A stretch of 64,000 nucleotides of DNA from Flavobacterium supellecticarium (GTDB taxonomy: Bacteria; Bacteroidota; Bacteroidia; Flavobacteriales; Flavobacteriaceae): contig NZ_SSNZ01000002.1 of NCBI RefSeq assembly GCF_004801375.1, positions 744,001 through 808,000 on the forward strand. The letters run 5' to 3'. A program made the translations under genes and the position numbers. The notes under the pieces were generated by a model. It was not told where the DNA came from. It was given only the letters and a program-made list of their open reading frames with translations, and searched no databases. Positions 19,204 through 28,124 of the stretch are shown in pieces. Within the stretch, counting starts at the first letter, position 1. Every line of letters begins with the position of its first letter.

Positions 19204-19575
19204 ATGAAAAGTTTAGCAATCTTAATTATTTTTTTATTTTTCAATTCAAATCAAGAGAAACTTTATGGTAAGTTTAAAATTGAATATGAGGATAGATTTA
19301 AATCACAGAATGGAATAGTTATCTTCAAAGACAGTATTTATGAAAGACATTTAAAAAATGGTAAAGTAGTAAAAGGAAAAATCAAATATAAAAAATTCAG
19401 TATTGAGTTAGAAGATGTGGGGACAAATTTGGAAATGGATTTTTATAAAGGAGATATTGATAAAGACACAATTTTTTTTAATACGAGAGATTTAAATAAT
19501 AAAGCTGTTACTAATAATGATATTGTTATTAATTCGGGGAAGTTAATAAGATTAAAAAAAGAAAAATCCCTCTGA
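19204..19575 (+). CDS. family B exported protein of cassette 1
   Basis: A 123-aa protein with an N-terminal hydrophobic signal (LAILIIFLFFNSNQ) and a beta-rich body: YGKFKIEYEDRFKSQNGIVIF, GKIKYKK, DKDTIFF. It is paralogous to 33357-33722 (GRYKIFFENEYHSQNGVISF, GTIEYKK, DKDTISF). Both follow a family A membrane protein, so tip, A and B form a repeating module. The ATG at 19204 is preferred over an upstream frame start at 19147 that overlaps gene 19001. The stop codon lies within R3, so the last residues may derive from the repeat. Confidence 0.6.
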   Translation: MKSLAILIIFLFFNSNQEKLYGKFKIEYEDRFKSQNGIVIFKDSIYERHLKNGKVVKGKIKYKKFSIELEDVGTNLEMDFYKGDIDKDTIFFNTRDLNNKAVTNNDIVINSGKLIRLKKEKSL

Positions 19576-19653
19576 TAGCACGGATTTGTAATCCATGCCA
19601 GTAAAGAAGAAGCAAGCTACAACCCTAAAAAGTTGCAGTTTTGTTTTTTATAG
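19568..19653 (+). repeat. intergenic repeat R3 (left half)
   Basis: CTGATAGCACGGATTTGTAA start and CTACAACCC/GTTGCAG hairpin with T-run. The right half is missing and RHS core sequence follows directly. Confidence 0.75.
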
Positions 19654-19655
19654 TG

Positions 19656-20765
19656 TTTGGAGCAGGCTATGTAAAAGTGACCGATGAGATTTATTACAAT
19701 TATGTCTTTAATTATACGGATCATTTGGGTAATATCCGATCGAGTTGGACCTATGATGATAAAGCGGGAGGTTTAAAAATAATGGAAGAAAGTCATTATT
19801 ATCCGTTTGGATTAAAACATAAGATGTATAACGTACAGCAGTTTGTTTTTGTTACCCCGCCGGATGGTTCCCCGGAGTATATGTCGCCGGTATTGCTGGA
19901 AGACGGTTCAAAACCGTTGATCAACCCGTATAAATATAAATACAACGGGAAAGAGTTACAAGACGAGCTGGGGCTTAACATGTATGATTATGGAGCACGT
20001 AATTATGACCCTGCGATTGGTCGATGGATGAATATGGACCCGCTGGCGGAGAATTCAAGACGTTGGACACCGTATAATTACGCATACAATAATCCGATGT
20101 ATTTTATTGATCCTGATGGGATGCAGGCAATTGAGAATGATGATTGGATTGAGTACACTACAAGAGATGGTAAGCAAAGTATTACTTATGATGCAGAAAT
20201 AAGAACCATAGAACAAGCTGAAGCAAAAGGATATACAGGAGTTAAGCAAGTTTTTTCAGAAGCAACAGCTACGAATAGTGGAAATGGAGACAAAATAGAG
20301 TTTAGGAAAGGAGGGACGTATACAGTTAATGGAAGTGATGCTATCAATCCAGTTGATCAAAGGTATACTACTGAAAGTGGAGCAACTATTAATGTAAATC
20401 AAAGTGCTTTGTCTCAAATAGCACCTATTTTATCCAATTCTGGAGATGTAGCAGTAGTTGCAGGAACTCTTATGGTCCTTACAGGTGTAGGAGCTCCAGC
20501 TGGAGCAGCATTGATTACTTATGGCGGTTATGCATCTACCGCGGGAACGGCGTTAGATTTAGTAAATGATGCAAATAATGGGACTTTGACAACTGAAAAA
20601 GTTGTAACAAAAGGAGTTATGATGGCATTGCCTGAGGTTGGTGGAGCTGGATTTAAAGCACTTGGAGCTCCTAACGCAGGGAAGTTATTAAACTTGCAAG
20701 TTATGGGAGCAGATAAAACATTAGATGCAATGAGAGAAACAAAATCTGGACTTTATAGAAAGTAA
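19656..20765 (+). pseudogene. headless RHS cassette 2: partial core plus family A-linked toxin tip
   Basis: It opens inside the RHS core ([25 protein letters not shown]) and continues through [37 protein letters not shown] and NPMYFIDPDG. It then has the toxin tip DDWIEYTTRDGKQSITYDAEI and the hydrophobic Gly-rich region TLMVLTGVGAPAGAALITYG. In-frame GTG (19653) and TTG (19641) codons exist in R3 but there is no signal peptide and nothing like a full RHS protein. The core carries the VQQFVFVTPPDGSPEY allele, not that of the intact RHS gene. Confidence 0.75.
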
Positions 20766-20767
20766 TT

Positions 20768-20950
20768 ATGAATGATTATATAGTTTTAACGTGTTTAATA
20801 ATTGTTTTAAGTTTCTATCACTTATTTTTTAAAAATAGATTAATAAAATGGGAGAAAAGAGATATGGTAGAAAAATCCTTTTCTATTAAGTTTACAGTTA
20901 TTATTGTCGTTGGGATAATTTTACTAATTTTTAAAATTATGAAATCATAA
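20768..20950 (+). CDS. small membrane protein (immunity family A) of cassette 2
   Basis: A 60-aa protein with two hydrophobic segments (IVLTCLIIVLSFYHLFF and FTVIIVVGIILLIF) flanking RLIKWEKRDMVEKSFSIKF, an analogue of the WxxK...FSLRAF centre in 17953 and 33161. It lies 2 bp after the cassette 2 tip. Confidence 0.65.
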   Translation: MNDYIVLTCLIIVLSFYHLFFKNRLIKWEKRDMVEKSFSIKFTVIIVVGIILLIFKIMKS

Positions 20951-20952
20951 TT

Positions 20953-21663
20953 ATGAAATATACTTATATTATTTTGTTGGTAAATCTTTTATTCTCAAGC
21001 TTTATTAATGCGCAAAAAATTAAATTCAAAGACGAAAATTTCAAATCTGCTTTATTGGAGTTAGGTTATGATTTCAATAAAGACAATGAAATTCAAATTT
21101 CTGAAATTGATACAGTTGTCAAACTAAAAGTTTCTAAAAAAAAGATTAAAGTTTTAGATGATTTAGTACATTTTAAAAAATTGAAAATGATAAATGCAAT
21201 GACAAATCAAATAACAAGTCTTGATGTTTTTAATGATAATTCAACAATAGAAGAAATATATATCGGGGAAAATCAACTTGGAAAAAAAATGATTTTAAAG
21301 AATATCAAAAACTTAAAGGGATTATATGCTTTCAGGAATGGAATCGAAGAAATAAACTTTATAGGAACTGATAACATTGAATCCTTATATCTTCAAGGAA
21401 ATTTATTTGAAAGGATTGAATTTAAGAATCTTACAAAACTTAGTACGTTACAATTATCCGAAAATGAAAAGTTAAAAGAAATAAATGTTAGCAATAACAA
21501 AGAATTAGCTCAGCTATATCTTACTGATACAGCTATATTAAAATTAGATATAACAAATAATCCATTACTAAAAACTTTATACGTTGAAAAAAAAGTAAGA
21601 ATTGAAGTAAATGGAAAACAATCTGATTTTAAACCAATGCCAATAATTCAAATTTCTAAATAA
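20953..21663 (+). CDS. exported leucine-rich-repeat protein of cassette 2
   Basis: A 236-aa protein with signal peptide (IILLVNLLFSSFINAQ) and an EF-hand/dockerin-like FNKDNEIQISEIDTV near residue 35. At least six irregular LRR units follow (LKMINAMTNQITSLDV, IEEIYIGENQLG, LKGLYAFRNGIEEIN, IESLYLQGNLFERIEF, LSTLQLSENEKLKEI, LAQLYLTDTAILKLDI). It starts 2 bp after the small membrane protein and may be a periplasmic or surface-anchored second immunity protein; this role is positional inference. It replaces the family B protein found in other cassettes. Confidence 0.65.
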   Translation: MKYTYIILLVNLLFSSFINAQKIKFKDENFKSALLELGYDFNKDNEIQISEIDTVVKLKVSKKKIKVLDDLVHFKKLKMINAMTNQITSLDVFNDNSTIEEIYIGENQLGKKMILKNIKNLKGLYAFRNGIEEINFIGTDNIESLYLQGNLFERIEFKNLTKLSTLQLSENEKLKEINVSNNKELAQLYLTDTAILKLDITNNPLLKTLYVEKKVRIEVNGKQSDFKPMPIIQISK

Positions 21664-21694
21664 GTTTTTTTTAAAAAATAGTATGGAATTGCAA

Positions 21695-21797
21695 TCCGAT
21701 AACGCGGATTTATTTCATCCGTTCGGCTAAAGCCTCGGGTGTAATCCGTGTAATTAAAACTAAAAACTACAACCCTAAAAAGTTGTAGTTTTTTATT
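21695..21797 (+). repeat. intergenic repeat R4 (variant with GGCTAAAGCC insert)
   Basis: CCGATAACGCGGATTTATTT start, an inserted TTCGGCTAAAGCCTCGGG hairpin segment, then AATCCGTG and the CTACAACCC/GTTGTAG hairpin with T-run. The right end is absent. Confidence 0.75.
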
Positions 21798-21835
21798 TAA
21801 TTTTAAAAATCTACCGCTTTGCTCTTATTTATACT

Positions 21836-21935
21836 ACTGTAAAACAAAAATTTTTATGTAGTACGGCATGTTTGTCCTTTTACAGTACTGTTTTAGCTAC
21901 ATAATTTTACGTATATTTATACCCGACTATTCATT
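21836..21935 (+). promoter_or_regulatory. control region of the XRE regulator at 21949
   Basis: It contains the inverted pair CTGTAAAA / TTTTACAG, then TACTGTTTTAG and ACGTATATTTATACCCGAC. The last two blocks recur, in the same order and spacing, before the paralogous regulator at 60482 (TTCTGTTATAG and ACTTATATTTATACCGAC), so they are probably promoter and autoregulatory operator. Confidence 0.45.
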
Positions 21936-21948
21936 AAAAAACGTTAGT

Positions 21949-22380
21949 ATGTCACATTTTGATACGCCAGATAAAAAGATACATCAGGGAAGAAATATTA
22001 AACGTTTTCGCGAAATGCTGGGTATTAAACAAGAAGCCTTGGCTATTGAGCTTGGTGAGGACTGGACTCAAAAAAGAGTGTCTTTAATGGAACAACGCGA
22101 AACTATCGAAAACAATATTCTCGCGCAGGTAGCTCAAATTTTAAACGTTCCCGTAGAAGCAATCGAAAATCTTGACGACGAACAAGCCGTAAATATCATT
22201 GCCAATACATTTAATATTGAAAAAGATGGCTATATAGGAAATTTAAATCCAGTATTTAATATTAATCCGCTCGAAGAAATTAAACAATTGCATGAAGAAA
22301 AGATCGCGCTATACGAACGTATGCTAAAAGAAAAAGAAGATATGATGAATCGGTTAGAACAGTTAATTTTAAAAAAATAA
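21949..22380 (+). CDS. XRE-family helix-turn-helix regulator
   Basis: A 143-aa protein starting MSHFDTPDKKIHQGRNIKRF, with a Cro/CI-type HTH (about 14-75: IKQEALAIELGEDWTQKRVSLMEQ) and a C-terminal coiled-coil-like LHEEKIALYERMLKEKEDMM. About three quarters identical to the regulator at 60048-60482. That paralogue fixes the start at 21949, since upstream codons are not shared. It lies between R4 and R5 inside the cassette array and may have moved with it; there is no toxin gene next to it. Confidence 0.8.
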   Translation: MSHFDTPDKKIHQGRNIKRFREMLGIKQEALAIELGEDWTQKRVSLMEQRETIENNILAQVAQILNVPVEAIENLDDEQAVNIIANTFNIEKDGYIGNLNPVFNINPLEEIKQLHEEKIALYERMLKEKEDMMNRLEQLILKK

Positions 22381-22381
22381 T

Positions 22382-22490
22382 CCGATAGCGCGGATTCATA
22401 ATAAAAACTACAACCTTAAAAAGTTGTAGTTTTGTTTTTATAGGATATGCGGTTTTAGTGAATTTTAAACTTAGTGCGGATTGTAAATCC
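22382..22490 (+). repeat. intergenic repeat R5
   Basis: CCGATAGCGCGGATTCATAA start, CTACAACC/GTTGTAG hairpin with T-run, right end GTGCGGATTGTAAATCC. It joins the RHS core of cassette 3 at a shared ATCCGATCG. Confidence 0.8.
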
Positions 22491-23608
22491 GATCGAGTTG
22501 GATCTATGTTGATAAAGCGGGAGGTTTAAAAATAATGGAAGAAAGCCATTATTATCCGTTTGGATTAAAACATAAGATGTATAACGTACAGCAGTTTGTT
22601 TTTGTTACCCCGCCGGATGGTTCCCCGGAGTATATGGCACCGGTATTGATGGAAGGCGGTTCAAAACCGTTGATCAACCCGTATAAATATAAATACAACG
22701 GAAAAGAGCTGCAAGACGAACTAGGGCTTAATGTTTACGATTATGGCGCACGTAATTATGATGCTGCAATTGGTCGTTGGATGAATATTGACCCGCTGGC
22801 GGAATTGTCAAGAAGATATAGTCCATACACCTATGCATTAGACAATCCTGTTTTTTTTATCGATGTAGACGGGATGTATGCATCTAATACAAAAGATAGA
22901 GATGATAGACCCACATATGGATCAGGACACTGGTCGGATAGTATGAGAAATCAGAATTCGACTGGAGATAATTCATCCGAGAATAGTTCAAATGCAGGAA
23001 ATGGTGACCCAAAAAAGGGGAAAAAATCTTTCGGTGACACTTTCAGACAAATGGCAAGTCAGATTAGTAATTGGGTTGATGAAAATATAGGAAATTCAGC
23101 TCGAGAAATGACTGATGTAACAAGCGAATGGGCTACTGATATTAGTGAAACACATGCGAGTATAGGATCTGGAGATATTTTTCAAAGACATATGGGACCT
23201 GCTAAGGAACTATATGAACTAGGATTTGGAGCAACAGGAGTTGGATTAGCAAGTACTAGAAGTTTTGTTACAAAAGTTGTACCAGAAGGATACACTATAG
23301 CAGCATCGAAGTTTGATTATTTTTTTGGGCGTGTTACCTCAAGTGCAAATAACATTAGACGTTCCCAAGATAACTTGAGAGATTTGACTACATTGGGAGT
23401 TAAAAATGAAAGAGATTTGATAAAATTATTTAATAAAGCATTTGAAAGCGCTACAATTAAAACAACAGTAAATGATTATGGAACAACGCTAACAAAGACT
23501 GCTAGAGTTGGAAATCAAGGGCAAATTAATGTCGGCTTTTTTTATAAAGGTGGGGATATGAAAAAGGAGCCTATTATTTCAACTGTTATACCGAAAATTT
23601 ATAAATAA
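22490..23608 (+). pseudogene. headless RHS cassette 3 with a distinct C-terminal toxin tip
   Basis: The open frame starts at the R5 junction (RSSWIYVDKAGG), passes through the core ([50 protein letters not shown]) and then has a long variable tip. The last 110 aa (KFDYFFGRVTSSANNIRRSQ, LTTLGV, ISTVIPKIYK) resemble a tip family I have seen in other CdiA/RHS toxins but cannot name. An ATG at 22535 exists inside the core. No signal peptide; probably a silent donor. Different tip family from cassettes 1, 2 and 4. Confidence 0.7.
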
Positions 23609-23609
23609 A

Positions 23610-24062
23610 ATGGAAAATTTTAATTTTAGAATAATCACAGAAAAGGAGTTTGAAAAACTTGAAAGCACATTAATTTTTAGTGATAAAAATGATAGAAGTT
23701 TTGGTGAAATTTCTTTTCTAGATAAAAAATTTAAATTTAGCTGGCATAGCGAAATAGTTTTGCCAATTATAAAACAAATAGATCATAATGCATTCGGTAT
23801 TGGTATAGATTTGAATTTTGTACTAATAGATTTGAATAAAAGAGAAATATTATTAAATTTAAAATTAGATAATTATTTTATGGATTTTGTAATGCATAAT
23901 GAGAATATTTATGTAGCAGCACAAACATATATTATACAAATAGAAATAAAAGGATGTAAGATTATTAAAGAATATGGTTTGCCTGAATTTTTTAATGAAT
24001 TTATTTTGGAAGGTAACACAATTAGGGTTCAATGTATCGATAATGAGATTGTTGATCTTTAG
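23610..24062 (+). CDS. candidate immunity protein of cassette 3
   Basis: A 150-aa soluble, beta-rich protein with no signal peptide, starting 1 bp after the cassette 3 tip. Strand-turn pattern (FGIGIDLNFVLIDLNKREILLNLKL, IYVAAQTYIIQIEI) is like other small immunity proteins, but no family was recognised. A cytoplasmic immunity protein would imply a toxin acting on a cytoplasmic target, unlike the membrane-linked cassettes. Confidence 0.6.
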   Translation: MENFNFRIITEKEFEKLESTLIFSDKNDRSFGEISFLDKKFKFSWHSEIVLPIIKQIDHNAFGIGIDLNFVLIDLNKREILLNLKLDNYFMDFVMHNENIYVAAQTYIIQIEIKGCKIIKEYGLPEFFNEFILEGNTIRVQCIDNEIVDL

Positions 24063-24072
24063 AGTAAAATCT

Positions 24073-24124
24073 CCGATAGCGCGGATTTGTAATCCGTGCC
24101 AGTAAAGAAGAAGCAAGCTACAAC
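24073..24124 (+). repeat. intergenic repeat R6, truncated at the mobile element
   Basis: CCGATAGCGCGGATTTGTAA through GAAGCAAGCTACAAC, ending in the 5' arm of the central hairpin where foreign sequence begins. The missing half is not found at the other side of the element. Confidence 0.75.
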
Positions 24125-24140
24125 AAACTGTTTAAACAAT

Positions 24141-24180
24141 AAAACCTATTTCGGCTAAGCCGGAAATAGGTTTTATTTTT
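24141..24180 (-). terminator. terminator of the wHTH gene
   Basis: Stem AAAACCTATTTCGGCT / GCCGGAAATAGGTTTT (24141-24156 and 24159-24174) with a one-base bulge, flanked by A- and T-runs, so it could work in both directions. Confidence 0.7.
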
Positions 24181-24191
24181 TTTTAAATCAC

Positions 24192-24938
24192 TTAATTTTT
24201 ATATTCTTCGTAACCTTCATCAACCTCAATATTTCGATAAAACTCCTTTAGGTCCTCTACTTTCATTATTGCGTTGGAATGGACCGATTTCAAGAAATCA
24301 AGAAACTTAAGCCTGTCCTCTTCAGTAATTTCAGTGCTCCCATCGTTAGGAAAATTAGCCAGAATCAAATCTTTAATCACTTGATGTTGCTCAGTCATTA
24401 CAGCCATTTTTTGATATGAAAACCTTAGGTTATTATCCTCGTTTTCATCGACAATCTCTGATGAACCAGTACTTTTGTTGGTAGTGTTGTCATTGTTGCT
24501 TAAAATACTCCTAATGGACTCTCGTTCTTCTTTGAGAATACTTTTTAGCTGTAAGTTTATAAGCTCCTCATTAATGACAATTGAAGTAGATGAACCTCCA
24601 GCTGAACCATTAAAATTATGTGATTGATTTGTGGCAATATACCCTTTTTTTCTTAGGCTGTGTGCCACATTTTTAACACTTTGAACATTCTGAAAGCCAA
24701 GATATGGAGCAATGGCATTATAATTCATGTAAAAAGTGTTCCCTTTGTCAGTGAACGACAATACCAATTCTAAAAAACTTTTTTCCGAAATAGTAATTGG
24801 TAATTTCAATAATGCTGGGTAAGATTTTATGAACCCAGTCTCTTTAAAGTTCTGCATAAATTTATTTTTACGCATGACCACCTTAGCGGTCTTATTCCTT
24901 TGCTTAATCTGCGAAAGGCGTACTAGAAACAACAACAT
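24192..24938 (-). CDS. winged-helix/HTH DNA-binding protein of the mobile element
   Basis: A 248-aa protein. Residues 50-115 (LPITISEKSFLELVLSFTD, YNAIAPYLGFQNVQSVKNVAHSLRKKGYI) read as a winged helix-turn-helix domain of the kind found in replication-initiator-like and element-encoded regulators. The second half is charged and low-complexity, with a poly-acidic end. It diverges from the recombinase genes, as regulators of excision or replication often do. Whether it is a Rep, an excisionase or a repressor cannot be read. A further in-frame Met at residue 22 is an alternative start. Confidence 0.55.
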   Translation of the reverse strand: MLLFLVRLSQIKQRNKTAKVVMRKNKFMQNFKETGFIKSYPALLKLPITISEKSFLELVLSFTDKGNTFYMNYNAIAPYLGFQNVQSVKNVAHSLRKKGYIATNQSHNFNGSAGGSSTSIVINEELINLQLKSILKEERESIRSILSNNDNTTNKSTGSSEIVDENEDNNLRFSYQKMAVMTEQHQVIKDLILANFPNDGSTEITEEDRLKFLDFLKSVHSNAIMKVEDLKEFYRNIEVDEGYEEYKN

Positions 24939-24986
24939 TTCTAGTGTAACAATTTTTCAAGTAAGTTCCTGAACATTTGTATAATG

Positions 24987-24994
24987 CAAAGGTA
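24987..24994 (-). promoter_or_regulatory. candidate -7 element of the wHTH gene
   Basis: TACCTTTG on the minus strand fits TAnnTTTG, about 50 bp before the start at 24938. The nearest upstream TTG is 21 bp away, outside the usual range. Confidence 0.35.
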
Positions 24995-25119
24995 CTAATG
25001 AAAATCAATAAGTTGCAAGTTTTCAAATCAACTATTTTTTTTGGCATTTTATGAGTACCTCGGTATTAATCTCCTTTACTCCAAAAAAAAGTTGAGGGTG
25101 GTATGCTTCGCAAGCTTCC

Positions 25120-26037
25120 ATGAAAAAGACAATAAAAACTCCAGCCTATGAGAATCTTCTAAAAGAGTTTGACAGGTTTGTTAAAGTGAGGAACTATAAG
25201 CAAGGTCAAGGAAAAATGTACCAGAATGCGGTAAAGGAGTTTCTCATTTGGCTGGAAGATTCAGGAGTGACCAAGATAAAGGATGTAGACAGCCAAGAGA
25301 CAATAAGTTATTTCGAACACCTGATTGCAAGACCCAAACAAAGAGGTGAAGGTACTTTGGCCGAGAAGACCATCAAATTTCATTTATTCACTATGGGACT
25401 TTTCCTGTTGAACCTTTTGGAAAACAAGGAAATTGATAAAGAGTTCTACATTCCAACGTACGGAAACGGGATTCAGAATCCGAGGAACATACTTTCAACT
25501 GTTGAGGTTAAAATGCTCTTCGATAACTGTACATCTGAAATTGAAAGGGCTATGTTGTCGGTTGCCTATGGCTGTGGTCTTAGAAGGTCTGAAATTGAGA
25601 AACTGGATGTCAAGGACGTGCAACTCATCAGCGGGATGCTGATGGTCCGTAAGGGAAAAGGTAGCAAGAGACGGGAAGTTCCTATGAGTGACTCGGTGCT
25701 TAAATGCTTAAAGCAATACATTACTGAAGAGCGGTATCAGAAACTGATAGGAAGAAACCAATTGGAAGAGGCTCTTTTTGTCAATGCTAGAGGTAAAAGG
25801 GCCAGCGGTGAAATACTCAATGATATGCTGAAAAGGATTATCGAGCAAACGGATAATTACGAGCTGATTCAAAAAGGCATATCACTCCACTGTCTTCGTC
25901 ACAGTATCGCAAGTCATCTTTCCGATAACGATGCAGGCATTGAATTCATCGGGCGTTTTCTTGGTCATTCAGAAATCAATACCACCTATATCTATGCCAT
26001 CAAGAACAAAAAGCGAAAGCCAGTAGTAACCTTTTAA
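25120..26037 (+). CDS. tyrosine recombinase/integrase, catalytically complete
   Basis: A 305-aa XerC/D-like site-specific recombinase. The N-terminal core-binding SAM-like domain (about 10-105) precedes the catalytic domain. Catalytic residues are visible: Arg in YGCGLRRSEIEKL, Lys in the beta-hairpin RKGKGSKRREVP, H-x-L-R-H in LHCLRHSIASH, and LGHSEINTTYIYA with His and the nucleophile Tyr. It probably catalyses integration or excision of the surrounding element, together with the degenerate recombinase 10 bp downstream. Confidence 0.9.
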   Translation: MKKTIKTPAYENLLKEFDRFVKVRNYKQGQGKMYQNAVKEFLIWLEDSGVTKIKDVDSQETISYFEHLIARPKQRGEGTLAEKTIKFHLFTMGLFLLNLLENKEIDKEFYIPTYGNGIQNPRNILSTVEVKMLFDNCTSEIERAMLSVAYGCGLRRSEIEKLDVKDVQLISGMLMVRKGKGSKRREVPMSDSVLKCLKQYITEERYQKLIGRNQLEEALFVNARGKRASGEILNDMLKRIIEQTDNYELIQKGISLHCLRHSIASHLSDNDAGIEFIGRFLGHSEINTTYIYAIKNKKRKPVVTF

Positions 26038-26047
26038 AATCAAGCTT

Positions 26048-26917
26048 ATGGAAAAAATCAAGTTAGAGGATTATCTGAAACAGCGGTTGGCCGAGAAAAC
26101 AGCCCAGAGCTATCTTTTCACCATCAATAATTTCATTAAGACCAACCCGAAATGCAAACGTTATAAGTTTCATGATATCATTAACTATATGGATGAGGTC
26201 ACGCAGAAACAATCCAATACCCAATACAGAATCAGAATCCTTTCAGCAATTAAAAAGTACTACGAGTATTTGGTAATGACTGGAGTAAGAAAAGACCATC
26301 CATGCAAAAAACTGAACATCAAAAACAGAAGCAATCTGGATATCCAATTGCAGGATTTGTTCAGCAGCGAAGAATTGCAATTGCTCCTACAAAGGGAAAA
26401 CCGCTATTGGTTTTTGGAAAGTCGAAATAATGTGCTATTATCACTATTGATTTATCAAGGGCTTACCAGTGAAGAAATCACAAAATTGGAGTTGAAAGAC
26501 ATCGATTTGGAAAACGGGACAATCTACATTAAAACTTCCAATACGCTAAATGGAAGAACCCTTGAATTGCTCAACAAGCAAATACTTCCATTATCCAAAT
26601 ATATTGATGAGGTTAGGCCAAAGATGCTTCGTTGCAATACTGATAAACTGATTTTGAACAAGCTCGGCAAACCGATTTCAGTTGATGGCATTCATTCGGT
26701 CATTGACCCATTAAAGAATTTGTTCCCAGATAGGAAACTAAATCCTCAAACCATTCGGATGAGTGTGATTTGTAATTGGCTCAATGAAAAGAAATATGAT
26801 TTGGTTAAGGTTCAGGAGCTGGCTGGACACAAATGGCCAGGGACAACGGAGAAATACATACGAGTTGATGTGAATGCAGAGCGTGAATTGATAAATAGGT
26901 ATTTTCCTATTCTCTAA
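26048..26917 (+). CDS. degenerate tyrosine recombinase-like partner
   Basis: A 289-aa tyrosine recombinase-fold protein with a SAM-like N-terminal domain (ITQ-type helices at 5-90). In the catalytic domain the first Arg position reads YQGLTSEEITKL (Thr for Arg), and the H-x-x-R-H box reads PQTIRMS, so both histidines are replaced while the Arg is kept. LAGHKWPGTTEKYIRV retains His and Tyr. It is therefore probably catalytically impaired and may act as an accessory or regulatory subunit of the first recombinase. The 10-bp spacing supports co-expression. Confidence 0.8.
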   Translation: MEKIKLEDYLKQRLAEKTAQSYLFTINNFIKTNPKCKRYKFHDIINYMDEVTQKQSNTQYRIRILSAIKKYYEYLVMTGVRKDHPCKKLNIKNRSNLDIQLQDLFSSEELQLLLQRENRYWFLESRNNVLLSLLIYQGLTSEEITKLELKDIDLENGTIYIKTSNTLNGRTLELLNKQILPLSKYIDEVRPKMLRCNTDKLILNKLGKPISVDGIHSVIDPLKNLFPDRKLNPQTIRMSVICNWLNEKKYDLVKVQELAGHKWPGTTEKYIRVDVNAERELINRYFPIL

Positions 26918-26942
26918 ATTAGTATTTTTGGATTATTAACTA

Positions 26943-28097
26943 ATGTTTATGGAAGAAACTTACATACAATATGGTGTCTCAAGTGATTTGGCTCAAAAAT
27001 TAAAATTACTGGGTATTCCTAAAACTACTTTTGAAAAAACTTCAAACAAAAATTTAAGAGAAAAGTATTTTCTACCTGATGATGAAATAATTCTGGTTAA
27101 GGAACTTATAAAAAGGCAGCCAATTAGAGAGGATATAATCGAAAAACTACTCGAGAATTCAAACTATACTTGTTGTATATGTAAAGGAACAAAAGGGAAA
27201 TCGTATATAATTCATCATATTGAAGAATATTCTACAAGTCAGAATAATGAATATCATAATTTAGCAGTTCTCTGTCCAGATGACCACGATATTGCTCATA
27301 AGAAAGGGAAATCTTTGACTTTGAAATTAACAGAAAATCAAATTAATAATGCAAAATATAAATGGGAGGAAGAAGTTAAAAGGAGGAACATTGAAAAAGC
27401 ATCTAAAAATGGAAATATTTTTGAAGTAGATTTTATAAACATTCCTAGAATTTTAGAGTTATGTATTGAGTTGTTTGATAAAATACCTAACACTCGGTAC
27501 ACTGAGCAATTGTTAAGTTTGGGATTAATAACAATCGATGGAGGTATTAATGAAACTAAACTTTCGGAAGTTAATGAAAATCCAACTACACCTTTAATTT
27601 TCTTTGCTCCACATGGCGCAGCAATACTTAAAGCTCATTATTATGAAATCTTTCAAAAAGTATTGATGCATCTCAATTTTATTGACCTTGATTTATTATT
27701 AAACAGAAATTCTATAAAGTCTGGTATTGTGGGTGAATACTGTTATTATGTTGGGGGTCCGTATAGCTCAAAATTACCAAATCCAATTACTAAAGATTGT
27801 GAGTTGATGAGATTTTATTTTAAGCGAAAACCATTTATCGTTGAATGGCTTGTTGACCCTAAATATTTTAGTTCAAGTTCAGCAAAACATAGAACAAATC
27901 ATAGGAATGTATATATGATTTATGGGAAAATACGAAACGTTAATATTGAGATTCGTGATGACAAACAGCATATAATTATAGATATTAGACCTTATTGTTT
28001 TGGATTACCAGAACTTAGGAAACATAGAGTTCCTGATATAGCATATAGAGATAAATATGATGATATATTTGATGAGAATGATATTGATAGTATCTGA
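26943..28097 (+). CDS. HNH endonuclease-domain protein
   Basis: A 384-aa protein. An N-terminal helical region (1-70) is followed by an HNH domain: Cys77/78-x-x-Cys80 in TCCICKG, His91-His92 in IIHHIEEY, the EYHNLAVLC strand with Asn and Cys111, and DDHDIAHKKG. The C-terminal 240 aa (about 145-384) matches no family I know and may be a sensor or target-recognition domain. It is the first cargo gene, 25 bp after the recombinases. A likely role is cutting invading or self DNA. ATG 26949 is an alternative start. Confidence 0.75.
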   Translation: MFMEETYIQYGVSSDLAQKLKLLGIPKTTFEKTSNKNLREKYFLPDDEIILVKELIKRQPIREDIIEKLLENSNYTCCICKGTKGKSYIIHHIEEYSTSQNNEYHNLAVLCPDDHDIAHKKGKSLTLKLTENQINNAKYKWEEEVKRRNIEKASKNGNIFEVDFINIPRILELCIELFDKIPNTRYTEQLLSLGLITIDGGINETKLSEVNENPTTPLIFFAPHGAAILKAHYYEIFQKVLMHLNFIDLDLLLNRNSIKSGIVGEYCYYVGGPYSSKLPNPITKDCELMRFYFKRKPFIVEWLVDPKYFSSSSAKHRTNHRNVYMIYGKIRNVNIEIRDDKQHIIIDIRPYCFGLPELRKHRVPDIAYRDKYDDIFDENDIDSI

Positions 28098-28124
28098 TTG
28101 TAAAACCTAAAAAAAGTAAAACTA

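Noticed and set aside
24192..24938. Assignment as a RepA/RepB replication initiator
   Set aside because: The winged helix is suggestive, but no origin-like iterons or Rep signature were seen.
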